Counted from the stretch's first letter, positions 50,290-60,093 are shown. The stretch is DNA of 64,000 nucleotides from Streptomyces sp. NBC_00440 (GCF_036014215.1 NZ_CP107921.1:5401501-5465500); one strand, 5' to 3'. Notes: a model not told the origin generated them from the letters alone. Numbers and translations: made by a program.

Positions 50290-52314
50290 TCACCGGTCGC
50301 CGCGCATCCGCTCGCGGGTTCCGGCGCCGCCGAAGCGGCCCGGGACGCCGCCCGCGCCGAGCGGTCCGCCGAGGATGATGCCGCCCAGGGCCGCGCCGAC
50401 CGGGTCCCCGGCGTGGTGGCTTCCGTAAGTCCGTACGTCCTGTTCGGCCAGGTACTGGGCCTGTCCGGCCAGCGAGTCGGCCTGCCGGGCGGCGGACAGA
50501 GCCTGCCGGGCGTCGGCGGCGGCGAGCGTGCCGGACTCCTCCAGATGGCGCTGGGCCTCCGCCAGCCGGGTGCGGGCCTGGCTGCCGACCGCGCCGCGGT
50601 GGGTCGTGATGAAGTCGGCCGCCACCCCCGTCGTGGAACGTGCCGTCAGGGTGGCTGCTTCGAGGAGTTCGGCGGCCCGGCGGGGGCCCGTCCCGGGCGC
50701 CCCGCCCGCCAGCGCCTTGTCCAGTGAGGCGTCGGCCTCCCCGACCCGGCGCAGCGCGTCGACCGGATCGTACGGGCCCGTCCGCTGCTCCTGCCGTACA
50801 CCGGCCGTGACCGTTTCCGCGCGCGCGATCCGGCCCTGGAGATCGGCCCCCGCGGCCCCTGCGGCGGTGGCCTCGGGAAGGCCGCGGGCCTCAGTCAGGT
50901 CCGCCTCCGTCTCGGTGAGCGCACCGGTCAGCCGGACCTCCGCCTCGGCCACCTCCCGGGCCAGCCGGTCGACCGCGTCGATGAGCGTGGCCGCCTGGCC
51001 CACCGCGCTCTCCGCGGCCCGTACGTACAGCGCGGCCTCCGCGTGCTCCCCGATGTCCGCTGCCTGCCGGGCCCGGTTGAGGGCGTTCGTCGCGAAGAGC
51101 AGCCGGTCCTTGGCCTGTTCGACGTTCCCGGCGACCGGCGCCGATGCCTGTTCCGCGTACCGCTCACGCAGCGCCGTAAGCGTGGACTCGGCGGCTCCGG
51201 TACGCCCGGCGGTTGCCCGGAAGGCCGTCTCCGCCGCTGCCAGTGCCTGCGGGGCATCCTGTTCCAGGGCGCGCAGCCGGTCGAAGCCCTCGGACTCCTC
51301 GTCCAGGCGCCGGCCGGCCTCCGTACACCGGGCGACGAGCTCCTCCAGCATCTGCCGCCGGGCCGGTTCGTCCCCGGGATGCGAGTCGTCGAGCTGCTGG
51401 CGGAGCCGGAACGCCGTGGCCAGCTCGCTCCTGGCATACGTCAGCGCCGCCGTGTACGGCTCCACCGCTCCGTCCCCGAACCGGGCGGCGGCCAGGCCCA
51501 GCTCCTCCGTACTCGTCCGGACCGCGTCGTCCGTGGTGACCAGCAGCTTCCCGGCCTCCGTGTCGAGCTGGGCCAGTGCGATCCCCTCGGCCTCGCCGCT
51601 CCAGCCCTGCTGCTGTGCGCTGCCCGCGGGGGTGGTCCTGCTCTCGGCGCGCCGCCTTCTGCGGGTGTACGCGTAGATCGCCAGGCCGCCGACCACGACC
51701 ACCAGCGCGAGCGGCACCAGCAGGGCGCCGTTGCCCATGCCGACGGTGTGGTGGCCGCCGGGATCGGACGCACCCGGAGTGATGGCCGGGGTGGGGACGG
51801 GCTGCCCGGCGACGACCGCGCTGTATCCGTTCGCTGCGCCGATCGCGGTGCCCGCCCAGTCGTGCTGGGCGAGCGGCGGATCGATGGCCGTACGGGCGAC
51901 GGCCTCCAGCTGGGCATTGGTGAACTTGGTGGTGCCGCTCTGCCCCGTGTACGCGTACTGGCGCGCCTGCGTGCCGATCGCCAGCAGGATGTCGTCCTGG
52001 CCCAGGCCGTTGCGGTTCGCCGTGGCCCGAACCCAGTCCTGCGCGGCCCGCCCGGAGAAGTCCCCGACGTAGACGACGAAGAGCTGGATGTGCCGCTTCT
52101 CGTACAGCGCGTCGATGGCTCGTGCCACCGCGCCCCTGCGGTCGCCGAGCGCGTTGACCTGGTCGGTGATCTGCCCCTTCGCCGAGAGGACGGGCGGGTC
52201 GGCCGCGCGCGCGGCCGGTACCGGGGCCACCAGCAGGAACACCGCGGTGAGCGCCGCGGCCAGCGTGGCGATGACGGCGGTGTGCGGCCGTGCGGATGGC
52301 TCGTGCGGCGTCAC
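50290..52314 (-). CDS. TPM-domain membrane protein with long coiled-coil region
   Basis: 674 residues. Signal peptide (about 1-38, ending ARAA), an extracytoplasmic TPM domain (about 45-165: ALYEKRHIQLFVVYVGDFSG, ILLAIGTQARQYAY), one membrane helix (about 198-215) followed by YTRRRRR, then about 450 residues of Ala/Glu/Arg-rich, probably helical coiled-coil sequence ending in a Gly-rich tail. TPM (YgcG-type) domains are found in phosphatases and in assembly factors. A role in envelope maintenance is a guess. The topology places the coiled coil in the cytoplasm. Confidence 0.85.
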   Translation of the reverse strand: MTPHEPSARPHTAVIATLAAALTAVFLLVAPVPAARAADPPVLSAKGQITDQVNALGDRRGAVARAIDALYEKRHIQLFVVYVGDFSGRAAQDWVRATANRNGLGQDDILLAIGTQARQYAYTGQSGTTKFTNAQLEAVARTAIDPPLAQHDWAGTAIGAANGYSAVVAGQPVPTPAITPGASDPGGHHTVGMGNGALLVPLALVVVVGGLAIYAYTRRRRRAESRTTPAGSAQQQGWSGEAEGIALAQLDTEAGKLLVTTDDAVRTSTEELGLAAARFGDGAVEPYTAALTYARSELATAFRLRQQLDDSHPGDEPARRQMLEELVARCTEAGRRLDEESEGFDRLRALEQDAPQALAAAETAFRATAGRTGAAESTLTALRERYAEQASAPVAGNVEQAKDRLLFATNALNRARQAADIGEHAEAALYVRAAESAVGQAATLIDAVDRLAREVAEAEVRLTGALTETEADLTEARGLPEATAAGAAGADLQGRIARAETVTAGVRQEQRTGPYDPVDALRRVGEADASLDKALAGGAPGTGPRRAAELLEAATLTARSTTGVAADFITTHRGAVGSQARTRLAEAQRHLEESGTLAAADARQALSAARQADSLAGQAQYLAEQDVRTYGSHHAGDPVGAALGGIILGGPLGAGGVPGRFGGAGTRERMRGDR

Positions 52315-52398
52315 ATGGGGGAGCGTATGGCCGTCCTGGGCGCCCCGCGACCGCAGCTACTCTGTGGGGCCTACCGTACGAGCTCGTGGGGGGCATGG

Positions 52399-53487
52399 GT
52401 GCAGGTACGACACTTCGGCGGCCGGAACTGGGCCATCCGGAACTGGGCCGTCCGGAGCAGACGAACGCCGCGAGGACCCAGCCGCACCTGGCTCACCTGG
52501 CTCAAGCGGTCTGCACTCGGGGTCGCCCTACTCCTTCTCGTCCCCGCGCTCACCGCGGGCGTCGCCCTGCGCGCGAACTACGCGGGCGACTACCACGACG
52601 GCACCCGCACCCGCGGCCGGGACGCCATCTGGCTCGGCCACGCCTGGGTCGACGGCCGGAAGAAGGACACCGACGTGCAGGCACTCGCGGCCCGGCTGCG
52701 GGGGACCGGCCTGCGGGACCTCTATGTGCACGCGGGCCCGCTGGAGCACGACGGCACGCTGCCGCCCGCCCGCTACGCCGGGGCGAAGTGGCTCATCGCC
52801 GCCGTGCACCGCGAGCTCCCCGGCGTACGCGTCCAGGCCTGGCTGGGCGACCAGCTGAACACCGAGACCCCGGACGGCCTCGACCTCACCCGGGCCGCGT
52901 CCCGCAGCGCCATCGTCGGCTCCGCGCGGGGGATCATCGACGCGGGGTTCGAAGGGACGCACTTCGACCTGGAGCCGCTGCACTCGGGCGACCGCGACTA
53001 TCTGGCACTTCTCGACCGCCTGCGCACACTCACCAGGGACCGGGGCGTCCTGCTCTCGGTGGCCTCCCACCAGATCGACCCGCTGCCCGCCCTGCACACC
53101 GTCGCGGGCACACTCACCGGGCACCCCAAGTACTGGTCGCAGAAGTACTTCGGCGAGGTGGCCCGCCGGGTGGACCAGATAGCCGTCATGTCGTACGACA
53201 CCGCGCTGCCGCTCCAGAGCCTGTACGGCGGGTATGTCGCCGAGCAGACCACGCTGGCCCTCGAAGTCACCCCGGAATCAACGGACTTGCTGATGGGGCT
53301 GCCCTTCTACCACGAGACCAAGCCCGGTCATCTGGCGTCCGCGGAGACGATTGCGGCAGCGGTGCGCGGGGTGCGGCTCGCGCTCGGCAGGCAGGACCGC
53401 GACCGGGAGCACTTCGGGGTCGCGCTGTACGTCGACTTCGCGGCGACCGAGGCCGACTGGACGGCGTACCGGAAGGGCTGGAACTGA
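52399..53487 (+). CDS. membrane-anchored glycosidase-like protein of unknown substrate
   Basis: 362 residues from GTG 52399, with a GGGGGG-containing stretch upstream. One N-terminal membrane helix (about 37-57) places the rest outside the cell. The outside part looks like a TIM barrel of the GH18-like type, with an acidic strand end GTHFDLEPLHSG reminiscent of the DxxDxDxE motif but only partly matching it. I cannot assign a substrate. It is divergent from the TPM-domain gene and convergent with sdhB. Confidence 0.7.
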   Translation: MQVRHFGGRNWAIRNWAVRSRRTPRGPSRTWLTWLKRSALGVALLLLVPALTAGVALRANYAGDYHDGTRTRGRDAIWLGHAWVDGRKKDTDVQALAARLRGTGLRDLYVHAGPLEHDGTLPPARYAGAKWLIAAVHRELPGVRVQAWLGDQLNTETPDGLDLTRAASRSAIVGSARGIIDAGFEGTHFDLEPLHSGDRDYLALLDRLRTLTRDRGVLLSVASHQIDPLPALHTVAGTLTGHPKYWSQKYFGEVARRVDQIAVMSYDTALPLQSLYGGYVAEQTTLALEVTPESTDLLMGLPFYHETKPGHLASAETIAAAVRGVRLALGRQDRDREHFGVALYVDFAATEADWTAYRKGWN

Positions 53488-53511
53488 GGGGCGCCGGGCC
53501 TGCGGGTCTGC

Positions 53512-53532
53512 GCCCGGGTGCCTGACCCGGGC
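53512..53532. terminator. short GC-rich hairpin between convergent genes
   Basis: An 8-bp stem (GCCCGGGT with ACCCGGGC) and a 5-nt loop lie 25 bp after the glycosidase-like gene and 19 bp after the sdhB stop on the other strand. Confidence 0.5.
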
Positions 53533-53550
53533 ACCGGCCCCGGACCCCGC

Positions 53551-54321
53551 TCACTCGCGGCGGCGGCCGATCTTGTTTCCCAGCCAGACCAGCGGGTCGT
53601 ACTTCCGGTCCACGGCCCGCTCCTTCAGGGGGATCAGGGCGTTGTCGGTGATCTTGATGCCCTCGGGGCAGACATCCGTGCAGCACTTGGTGATGTTGCA
53701 GTAGCCAAGGCCGTGCTCCTCCTGCGCGGTCCGCTTCCGGTCGAGCCCCGCCTCGGCCGCGGCGTCCAGCGGGTGCATGTCCAGCTCGGCGACCCGCATC
53801 AGGAACCGCGGGCCTGCGAAGGCCGCCTTGTTCTCCTCGTGGTCGCGCACCACATGGCAGGTGTCCTGGCAGAGGAAGCACTCGATGCACTTGCGGAACT
53901 CCTGCGAGCGCTCCACATCCACCTGCTGCATCCGGTACTCGCCCGGCTTCACCCCCTCCGGCGGTACGAACGCCGGCACCTCCCGGGCCTTCGCGTAGTT
54001 GAAGGACACGTCCGTCACCAGGTCCCGGACGACCGGGAACGCCCGCAGCGGGGTCACCGTGATCGTGTCCGTCCGCGCGAAGACGGACATCCGCGTCATG
54101 CACATGAGGCGCGGCCGCCCGTTCACCTCCGCGCTGCACGAACCGCACTTGCCGGCCTTGCAGTTCCAGCGAACCGCCAGATCGGATGCCTGGGTCGCCT
54201 GGATGCGGTGGATGATGTCGAGGACCACCTCGCCGTCGTTCACCTCGACGGTGAAGTCCCGCAGCTCCCCGCCGTCCGTGTCCCCGCGCCAGACCCTGAA
54301 GCGTGCTTCGTACGAACTCAC
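53551..54321 (-). CDS. sdhB: succinate dehydrogenase/fumarate reductase iron-sulfur subunit
   Basis: 256 residues. Plant-type [2Fe-2S] ligands in CKAGKCGSC, then bacterial-type clusters in CIECFLCQDTC and CCTDVCPEG. It passes electrons from the flavoprotein to the membrane quinone. Its start overlaps the flavoprotein stop (ATGA). Gene order C-A-B on the minus strand forms one operon. Confidence 0.95.
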   Translation of the reverse strand: MSSYEARFRVWRGDTDGGELRDFTVEVNDGEVVLDIIHRIQATQASDLAVRWNCKAGKCGSCSAEVNGRPRLMCMTRMSVFARTDTITVTPLRAFPVVRDLVTDVSFNYAKAREVPAFVPPEGVKPGEYRMQQVDVERSQEFRKCIECFLCQDTCHVVRDHEENKAAFAGPRFLMRVAELDMHPLDAAAEAGLDRKRTAQEEHGLGYCNITKCCTDVCPEGIKITDNALIPLKERAVDRKYDPLVWLGNKIGRRRE

Positions 54322-56354
54322 TCGTACAACTCCTCTTCGGCGAGGTACTTGACCAGCTCATCCCGCTCGAAGAGGGCGAGCAGGTCCTGACGGATCGGCA
54401 CGGTCTGCTTGCGGACCAGCACGATCTGGCCCGTGTCCGGCTCGGCCGGGGCCGGATCGGCCGCCGCCGGGGCGGCCAGCCGGCACAGCAGATTGATCCC
54501 GCGCCAGGTGCGCTCCATGGCGGGCCAGTCCTCGCGGGTGTGCCCGCCGCGGCTCTCGGTCCGCTCCAGCGCGGCGCGCGCGATGCACTCGCTGACCAGC
54601 AGCATGTTCCGCAGGTCCAGCGCGAGGTGCCAGCCCGGGTTGAACTGCCGGTGCCCCTCGACCCCGGCCCGGCGGGCCCGTACCCGCAGCGCCGCCAGTT
54701 TCTCCAGGGCCTGTTCCATCTCGGCCTCGCGGCGGATGATGCCGACCAGATCGTTCATGGTCTGCTGGAGCTCCTGGTGGAGGGTGTACGGGTTCTCCGC
54801 CGCCGCTGCCGGCCCGCTACCGGCGTCCGGGCTCCCCGCATCGGGGCTCTCGGCGCTGAAGGGCCGCAACGCCTCGGCGGCCGCCGCGTCGATCCGTTCC
54901 TCGTCGACCTGCGGCCGTACGGTGAGCGACGCCGAGTGCCGCGCCGCGTGGAGCCCGGCGCGGCGGCCGAAGACCAGCAGGTCGGAGAGGGAGTTCCCGC
55001 CGAGCCTGTTGGACCCGTGCATCCCGCCCGCGACCTCGCCCGCCGCGTAGAGCCCCGGCACCCCGAGCGCGGCCGCGGTCTCCGAGTCGACCGCGATACC
55101 GCCCATCACGTAGTGGCAGGTCGGACCGACCTCCATCGCTTCCGCGGTGATGTCGACATCGGCCAGCTCCCTGAACTGGTGGTACATCGACGGCAGTCGG
55201 CGTTTGATGACCTCGGCGGACATCCGCGTCGACACATCGAGGTAGACCCCGCCGTGCGGTGAGCCGCGGCCCGCCTTGACCTCGGAGTTGATGGCACGGG
55301 CGACCTCGTCGCGCGGCAGCAGCTCGGGCGGGCGGCGGTTGCTGTCCGGGTCCTCGTACCAGCGGTCGCCCTCCTCCTCGGACTCCGCGTACTTCTCCTT
55401 GAAGACATCGGGGATGTAGTCGAACATGAACCGCTTGCCCTCGCTGTTGCGCAGCACCCCGCCGTCGCCGCGCACCGACTCGGTGACAAGCAGCCCCTTC
55501 ACCGAGGGCGGCCAGATCATCCCGGTCGGGTGGAACTGCACGAACTCCATGTTCAGCAGCGGTGCGCCCGCCAGCAGCGCCAGCGCGTGGCCGTCACCGG
55601 TGTACTCCCAGGAGTTCGATGTGACCTTGAAGGACTTGCCGATGCCGCCGGTGGCGAGGACCACGCTGGGCGCCTCCAGGACGAAGAACCGGCCCGACTC
55701 GCGCTGGTAGCAGAAGGTGCCGGCGACCCGCTCGCCCGTGGCGGAGCCGCCGTCCGGCGTGGCCGCGGAGGCGGCGTCCGGGGCGGTCGTGGGCGTGCCG
55801 CCGTCCGGCGCCGAGGTGAGGATGCGGGTGACCGTGCACTCCTGGAAGACCTTCAACCGCGCCTCGGGGTCGCCGAATTCGCGCGCGTCCTCCTGCTGGA
55901 GCGAGACGATCTTCTGCTGGAGGGTACGGATGAGCTCAAGGCCGGTCCGGTCGCCGACATGGGCGAGCCGCGGGTACTCGTGGCCGCCGAAGTTGCGCTG
56001 GGAGATCTTCCCCTCGGGCGTCCGGTCGAAGAGCGCGCCCCAGGTCTCCAGCTCCCAGACCCGGTCGGGGGCCTCCTGGGCGTGCAGCTCCGCCATCCGC
56101 CACTGGTTGAGGAACTTCCCGCCGCGCAGGGTGTCGCGGAAGTGCACCTGCCAGTTGTCGCCCGAGTTCACATTGCCCATGGAGGCCGCGATCCCGCCCT
56201 CGGCCATGACCGTATGGGCCTTGCCGAAGAGCGACTTGCAGATCACGGCGGTCCTGGCGCCCTGTTCGCGGGCGGCGATGGCGGCGCGCAGCCCGGCGCC
56301 GCCCGCGCCCACGACCACGACGTCCCACTGCTGCCGGTCGAGCTGAGTCGTCAT
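54318..56354 (-). CDS. sdhA: succinate dehydrogenase/fumarate reductase flavoprotein subunit
   Basis: 678 residues from ATG 56354. FAD fingerprint GAGGAG at 16-21, the covalent-FAD histidine region with His47 (GKAHTVMAEGG), substrate-site FHPTGM, and HGSNRLGGNSL. Two low-complexity insertions stand out: a Pro/Asp/Ala/Gly/Thr-rich one around 180-205 and an Ala/Ser/Pro/Asp-rich one around 508-530, the latter in the C-terminal helical region. They are probably surface loops and do not disturb the catalytic motifs. Confidence 0.95.
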   Translation of the reverse strand: MTTQLDRQQWDVVVVGAGGAGLRAAIAAREQGARTAVICKSLFGKAHTVMAEGGIAASMGNVNSGDNWQVHFRDTLRGGKFLNQWRMAELHAQEAPDRVWELETWGALFDRTPEGKISQRNFGGHEYPRLAHVGDRTGLELIRTLQQKIVSLQQEDAREFGDPEARLKVFQECTVTRILTSAPDGGTPTTAPDAASAATPDGGSATGERVAGTFCYQRESGRFFVLEAPSVVLATGGIGKSFKVTSNSWEYTGDGHALALLAGAPLLNMEFVQFHPTGMIWPPSVKGLLVTESVRGDGGVLRNSEGKRFMFDYIPDVFKEKYAESEEEGDRWYEDPDSNRRPPELLPRDEVARAINSEVKAGRGSPHGGVYLDVSTRMSAEVIKRRLPSMYHQFRELADVDITAEAMEVGPTCHYVMGGIAVDSETAAALGVPGLYAAGEVAGGMHGSNRLGGNSLSDLLVFGRRAGLHAARHSASLTVRPQVDEERIDAAAAEALRPFSAESPDAGSPDAGSGPAAAAENPYTLHQELQQTMNDLVGIIRREAEMEQALEKLAALRVRARRAGVEGHRQFNPGWHLALDLRNMLLVSECIARAALERTESRGGHTREDWPAMERTWRGINLLCRLAAPAAADPAPAEPDTGQIVLVRKQTVPIRQDLLALFERDELVKYLAEEELYE

Positions 56355-56368
56355 CCAAAAAACCTCAT

Positions 56369-57205
56369 CTAGAAGAACCTCGGATCGTCGAAGACACCGG
56401 AAGCGACCAGATAGACGTAGAAGTCGGCGACCGCGATGCTGACCAACGACGCCCAGGCAAGCTGCATATGACGGGCATTCAGCGCGCTGACCCAGCCCCA
56501 GAGCCGGTAGCGGACCGGATGCCGGGAGAAGTGCTTCAGCCGGCCGCCCACGATGTGCCGGCAGGAGTGGCAGGAGGCGGTGTACGCCCAGATCAGCGCG
56601 GCGTTGACCAGGAAGACCACGGAGCCGAGGCCCATATGGCCCCAGTGGTACCGCTCGTCGCGGAAGGTCATCACGGTGTCGTACGTCAGGATCCCGGCGA
56701 TGACCACGGCCGCGTAGAAGAAGTACCGGTGGATGTTCTGCATGATCAGCGGGAAGCGGGTCTCGCCGCTGTACTTCTTGTGCGGTTCGGCGACCGCGCA
56801 GGCCGGCGGGGACGCCCAGAAGCCCCGGTAGTAGGCCTTGCGGTAGTAGTAGCAGGTCAGCCGGAAGCCCAGCGGGAAGACCAGGATCAGGATGGCGGGG
56901 GAGATGCCCCACCAGCTGCCGAAGAGGTCCCAGTTCGGTCCGTGCCGCATGGGCACGCACTTCTGCGCCAGGCAGGGGGAGTAGAAGGGCGAGACGTAGG
57001 GCGCCGTGTAGTAGTCGGCGTTCGCGAAGGCCCGCCAGGTCGAGTAGACGACGAAGGCGAGCAGTCCGGCGGCGGTGGCCGCGGGCGAGAGCCACCAGCG
57101 GTCGGTCCGCAGATGGCGGGCGGCGATGGCGGCGCGCGATGCGTCGTGCACGCCCGTGCCGGGACGGGGCCGGGGTTCCGTACCTGTTGCCAACGGGGAC
57201 TCCAC
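56369..57205 (-). CDS. sdhC: succinate dehydrogenase cytochrome b/membrane subunit
   Basis: 278 residues from GTG 57205 (no good ribosome-binding site; other starts are possible). Five hydrophobic segments with histidines suitable for heme b (NIHRYFFYAAV, CHSCRHIVGG, NARHMQLAW). This long single-subunit anchor is typical of the actinobacterial Sdh type found with a fumarate-reductase-like SdhA. It is the first gene of sdhCAB, 14 bp before sdhA. Confidence 0.9.
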   Translation of the reverse strand: MESPLATGTEPRPRPGTGVHDASRAAIAARHLRTDRWWLSPAATAAGLLAFVVYSTWRAFANADYYTAPYVSPFYSPCLAQKCVPMRHGPNWDLFGSWWGISPAILILVFPLGFRLTCYYYRKAYYRGFWASPPACAVAEPHKKYSGETRFPLIMQNIHRYFFYAAVVIAGILTYDTVMTFRDERYHWGHMGLGSVVFLVNAALIWAYTASCHSCRHIVGGRLKHFSRHPVRYRLWGWVSALNARHMQLAWASLVSIAVADFYVYLVASGVFDDPRFF

Positions 57206-57224
57206 TTCGTCGGCCGATCTGGGA

Positions 57225-57539
57225 TCAGGGGGCGTGCCGGTCGCGAGCGCCGATCCCCTCGTCGTCCACGTAGTCGTCGGTCGCGGAGGACGCGGCGGAC
57301 GACCAGAGGGCCGTGTCGTACGGGGTGTCGGAGATGGTGACCAGATCGGGTCCGGCCGCGGGGCGGGCGGCCGGTACGGCTGCACGCAGCAGGGCGAGGC
57401 TCTCGCGCAGATGGCCGGCGTCCGTGCGGACCCGGCGGACCTCCAGGCCGCTGCCGAGCCGCTCCTCCAGCAGACCGAGCGAGCGGACCAGCTCATCGAG
57501 AGAGCGCTGAGCGGCGGTCAAATCGTCGTGCAGGGGCAT
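57225..57539 (-). CDS. small hypothetical protein upstream of sdhC
   Basis: 104 residues from ATG 57539. The first half is a probable coiled coil (DDLTAAQRSLDELVRSLGLLEERLG) with several heptads, and the second half is acidic and Ser/Asp-rich. There is no signal or membrane segment. It ends 19 bp before the sdhC start, so it is probably the first gene of the same operon. Function unknown. Confidence 0.65.
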   Translation of the reverse strand: MPLHDDLTAAQRSLDELVRSLGLLEERLGSGLEVRRVRTDAGHLRESLALLRAAVPAARPAAGPDLVTISDTPYDTALWSSAASSATDDYVDDEGIGARDRHAP

Positions 57540-57882
57540 GACTTGCCTCACTTCCGCCGGTGCGGACGGCAAACGATCGCGCGTCGGAGAGTGTCGCGCG
57601 TCACATCACGCTTGGGAAGGGATACGGACGGATCCGCCAGGAGTCAGGGGTGCGACCGGGTGGCGCGGGCCCCGGCGAGCGCCCCCCATTGCTCCGCACG
57701 GGTGGGGTTCGGGCGGTGTCCCGACGTGTCTCCCACGGACGCTGCGGGGCCTCCCCTTCAGTGAAGGGGTCATAGGTGTGATCAACATGAAATGCCACCA
57801 AACCCGAAGATCCACGTTCATTCGCAGCAGGGATGGAATTCCCAGCAGGGATGGGCGGGGGTCGGCCCCGGAGGTATCAGCC
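57540..57882. other. divergent promoter region
   Basis: 343 bp between the small sdh-linked gene and the binding-protein gene. It contains the short hairpin CCCTTCAGTGAAGGG near 57756 and the near-repeat GGGATGGAATTCCCAGCAGG around 57830, directly before the binding-protein start. No gene seen. Confidence 0.5.
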
Positions 57883-60093
57883 ATGTCCCACGTCGGCGTC
57901 CCACACGGGAGAGCGAAGCGTCGCAGCGTCGCGCTCCTCGCCACCGGTGTACTCGCGCTGCCCGTGCTGGCCGGGTGCGGTTCGAGTGATGACCACAGCA
58001 GTAACGCGAAGGCGGTGGCGCCGGACATCGGTACGGCGTCGCGTTCCCGGGTGGCCGACGGTGGCACCCTGCGCTGGGCGGTCGACGCGATGCCCGCCAC
58101 GCTGAACACCTTCCAGGCCGACGCCGACGCGTCCACCTCGCGGATCGCGGGCGCGACGCTGCCCTCGCTGTTCACGCTCGACCGCTCGGGGCGGCCGAAG
58201 CTGAACGGCGACTACCTGGAGTCGGCCGACGTCATCAAGCAGGAGCCGAAGCAGGTGGTCCGCTACCGGATCAACCAGAAGGCGGTCTGGAGCAACGGCC
58301 GGGAGATCGGGGCGCCCGACTTCGTGGCCCAGTGGCGGGCGCTCAGCGGCAGGGACTCGGGGTTCTGGACCGCGCGCAACGCCGGGTACGACCGGATCGA
58401 GAAGATCGAGAAGGGCAAGAACGACCTGGAGGTCCAGGTCACCTTCAACAAGCCGTACGCGGACTGGCGTTCGCTCTTCACGCCGCTGTATCCGAAGGAG
58501 GTCATGAGCACCCCGGACACCTTCAACGACGGGGCGCGCAAGACGCTCGCGGCGACGGCGGGGCCGTTCAGCATCAAGAGCGTGGACACGGACGCCAAGC
58601 AGGTCAAGCTGGTCCGCAACCCGCACTGGTGGGGGCGGGAGGCCAAGCTCGACTCGCTCGTCCTGACCGCCGTACCGGCCGAGGAGCGCACCGCGGCCCT
58701 CACGGCAGGGTCCCTGGACCTGGCGGACATCGACGGACAGGCCGCAGGCCGGATCACCCTCGCGGGCAAGGACGGGCACAACGGGCAGCCGCTGACCCAC
58801 GGCCCCGGCAGCGATGTGCAGCCCGCCGACGCCCTGCTGAACTGGGCCGCGGCGCACGGCGCTGACGGCCCGGAGGCCCAGGAGGCCGCGAGCCGGGCCG
58901 CCGAGCAGACCCGCAAGGACCGCCAGGAGTACGCGCGGCAGCAGGCGGCCCTGCACGGCTATGTGGTCCGCAAGTCCCTGGAGCCGGCCTTCACCCAGCT
59001 GGCCATGAACGGCAGCTCGGGCCCGCTCCAGGACGAGCGGGTGCGCCGGGCGGTCGCCAGGGCGCTGGACCGCAAGGAGATCGCGTCCGACGTACTGAAG
59101 CCGCTGGGGCTGCCCGCCCTGCCGCCCGGCAGCCATCTGGCGCTGGCGGGCCAGGAGGACTACGCGGACAACAGCGGGGCCGTCGGCGGCCATGACGCGC
59201 GGCAGGCCCAGGCGCTGCTGGCCGACGCGGGCTGGACGGCCCAGGGCGCGCGCGAAACGGACCAGGGCACCAAGGCGGGAAGCAAGCCGGATGCGTCCGG
59301 CAAGCCTGCCGCCTCGGGCAAGCCGGAGGCTTCGGGGAAGCCGGATGCGTCCGCCAAGCCCGAGGCGTCCGCCAAGTCCGACGCCTCGGCCAAGCCCGCG
59401 GCGGGCTCCCTCGACGACTCGAAGCCCGGTGCCACGTCCGGCGACTCGAAGTCCGGTGCCGCGTCCGGCGACGAGAAGCACCAGGTGGCGGGTGCGTACG
59501 CCCCCAAGGGCACCGCGGCTCCGGCCGCCGCCGCACCGGCCGCCGCGCTCGGCAAGAACGGCAAGTCGCTGACCCTGCGGTTCGTGCTGCCCTCAGGACC
59601 CGGCTCGGAGGTGATCAACAGCGTCGGCGCCAAGATCACGCAGGAGCTGGACGCCGTCGGTATCCGCACGGTGGTCAGCAAGGTCGACAGCGCCGGTTAC
59701 TTCAAGGACCACATCGCGTCCGGCGACTACGACCTGGCCCTCTACTCCTGGCCCGCCAGCGCCTACCCGGCCACCGACGCCCGGCCGATCTACGCCAAGC
59801 CGGCCGTCGCGTCCGACGGCTCGCTCCTGGTCGACCAGAACTACACCCGGGTCGGCACCGAGCGCATCGACCAGCTCTTCGACCGCGCGTCGGGCGAGCT
59901 GAACCAGAAGACCGAGCGGGATCTGGTGAAGCAGGCCGACGCCCATATCTGGGCCACCGCAGGATCGATTCCGCTCTATCAGCGCCCGGAACTCGTCGCG
60001 GCCAAGCGGGGCGTCGCGAACGCCGGAGCCTTCGGTTTCGCCGCCCCCGTCTACCAGGACATCGGCTTCCTGAAGTCCGCCAAGAGGTCCTGA
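57883..60093 (+). CDS. solute-binding lipoprotein, oligopeptide (family 5) type
   Basis: 736 residues from ATG 57883 (GGAGG upstream). Lipoprotein signal with lipobox LAGC and Cys32. The rest is an OppA/DppA-type binding protein: LNTFQAD, NPHWWGREAKLD, and a C-terminal YSWPASAYPATD. Residues about 467-506 are a low-complexity insertion of KP-x-ASxKP-like repeats. No ABC permease or ATPase gene is adjacent, so it either uses remote permeases or only binds or signals. A 20-bp tandem duplication spans its stop codon. Confidence 0.88.
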   Translation: MSHVGVPHGRAKRRSVALLATGVLALPVLAGCGSSDDHSSNAKAVAPDIGTASRSRVADGGTLRWAVDAMPATLNTFQADADASTSRIAGATLPSLFTLDRSGRPKLNGDYLESADVIKQEPKQVVRYRINQKAVWSNGREIGAPDFVAQWRALSGRDSGFWTARNAGYDRIEKIEKGKNDLEVQVTFNKPYADWRSLFTPLYPKEVMSTPDTFNDGARKTLAATAGPFSIKSVDTDAKQVKLVRNPHWWGREAKLDSLVLTAVPAEERTAALTAGSLDLADIDGQAAGRITLAGKDGHNGQPLTHGPGSDVQPADALLNWAAAHGADGPEAQEAASRAAEQTRKDRQEYARQQAALHGYVVRKSLEPAFTQLAMNGSSGPLQDERVRRAVARALDRKEIASDVLKPLGLPALPPGSHLALAGQEDYADNSGAVGGHDARQAQALLADAGWTAQGARETDQGTKAGSKPDASGKPAASGKPEASGKPDASAKPEASAKSDASAKPAAGSLDDSKPGATSGDSKSGAASGDEKHQVAGAYAPKGTAAPAAAAPAAALGKNGKSLTLRFVLPSGPGSEVINSVGAKITQELDAVGIRTVVSKVDSAGYFKDHIASGDYDLALYSWPASAYPATDARPIYAKPAVASDGSLLVDQNYTRVGTERIDQLFDRASGELNQKTERDLVKQADAHIWATAGSIPLYQRPELVAAKRGVANAGAFGFAAPVYQDIGFLKSAKRS

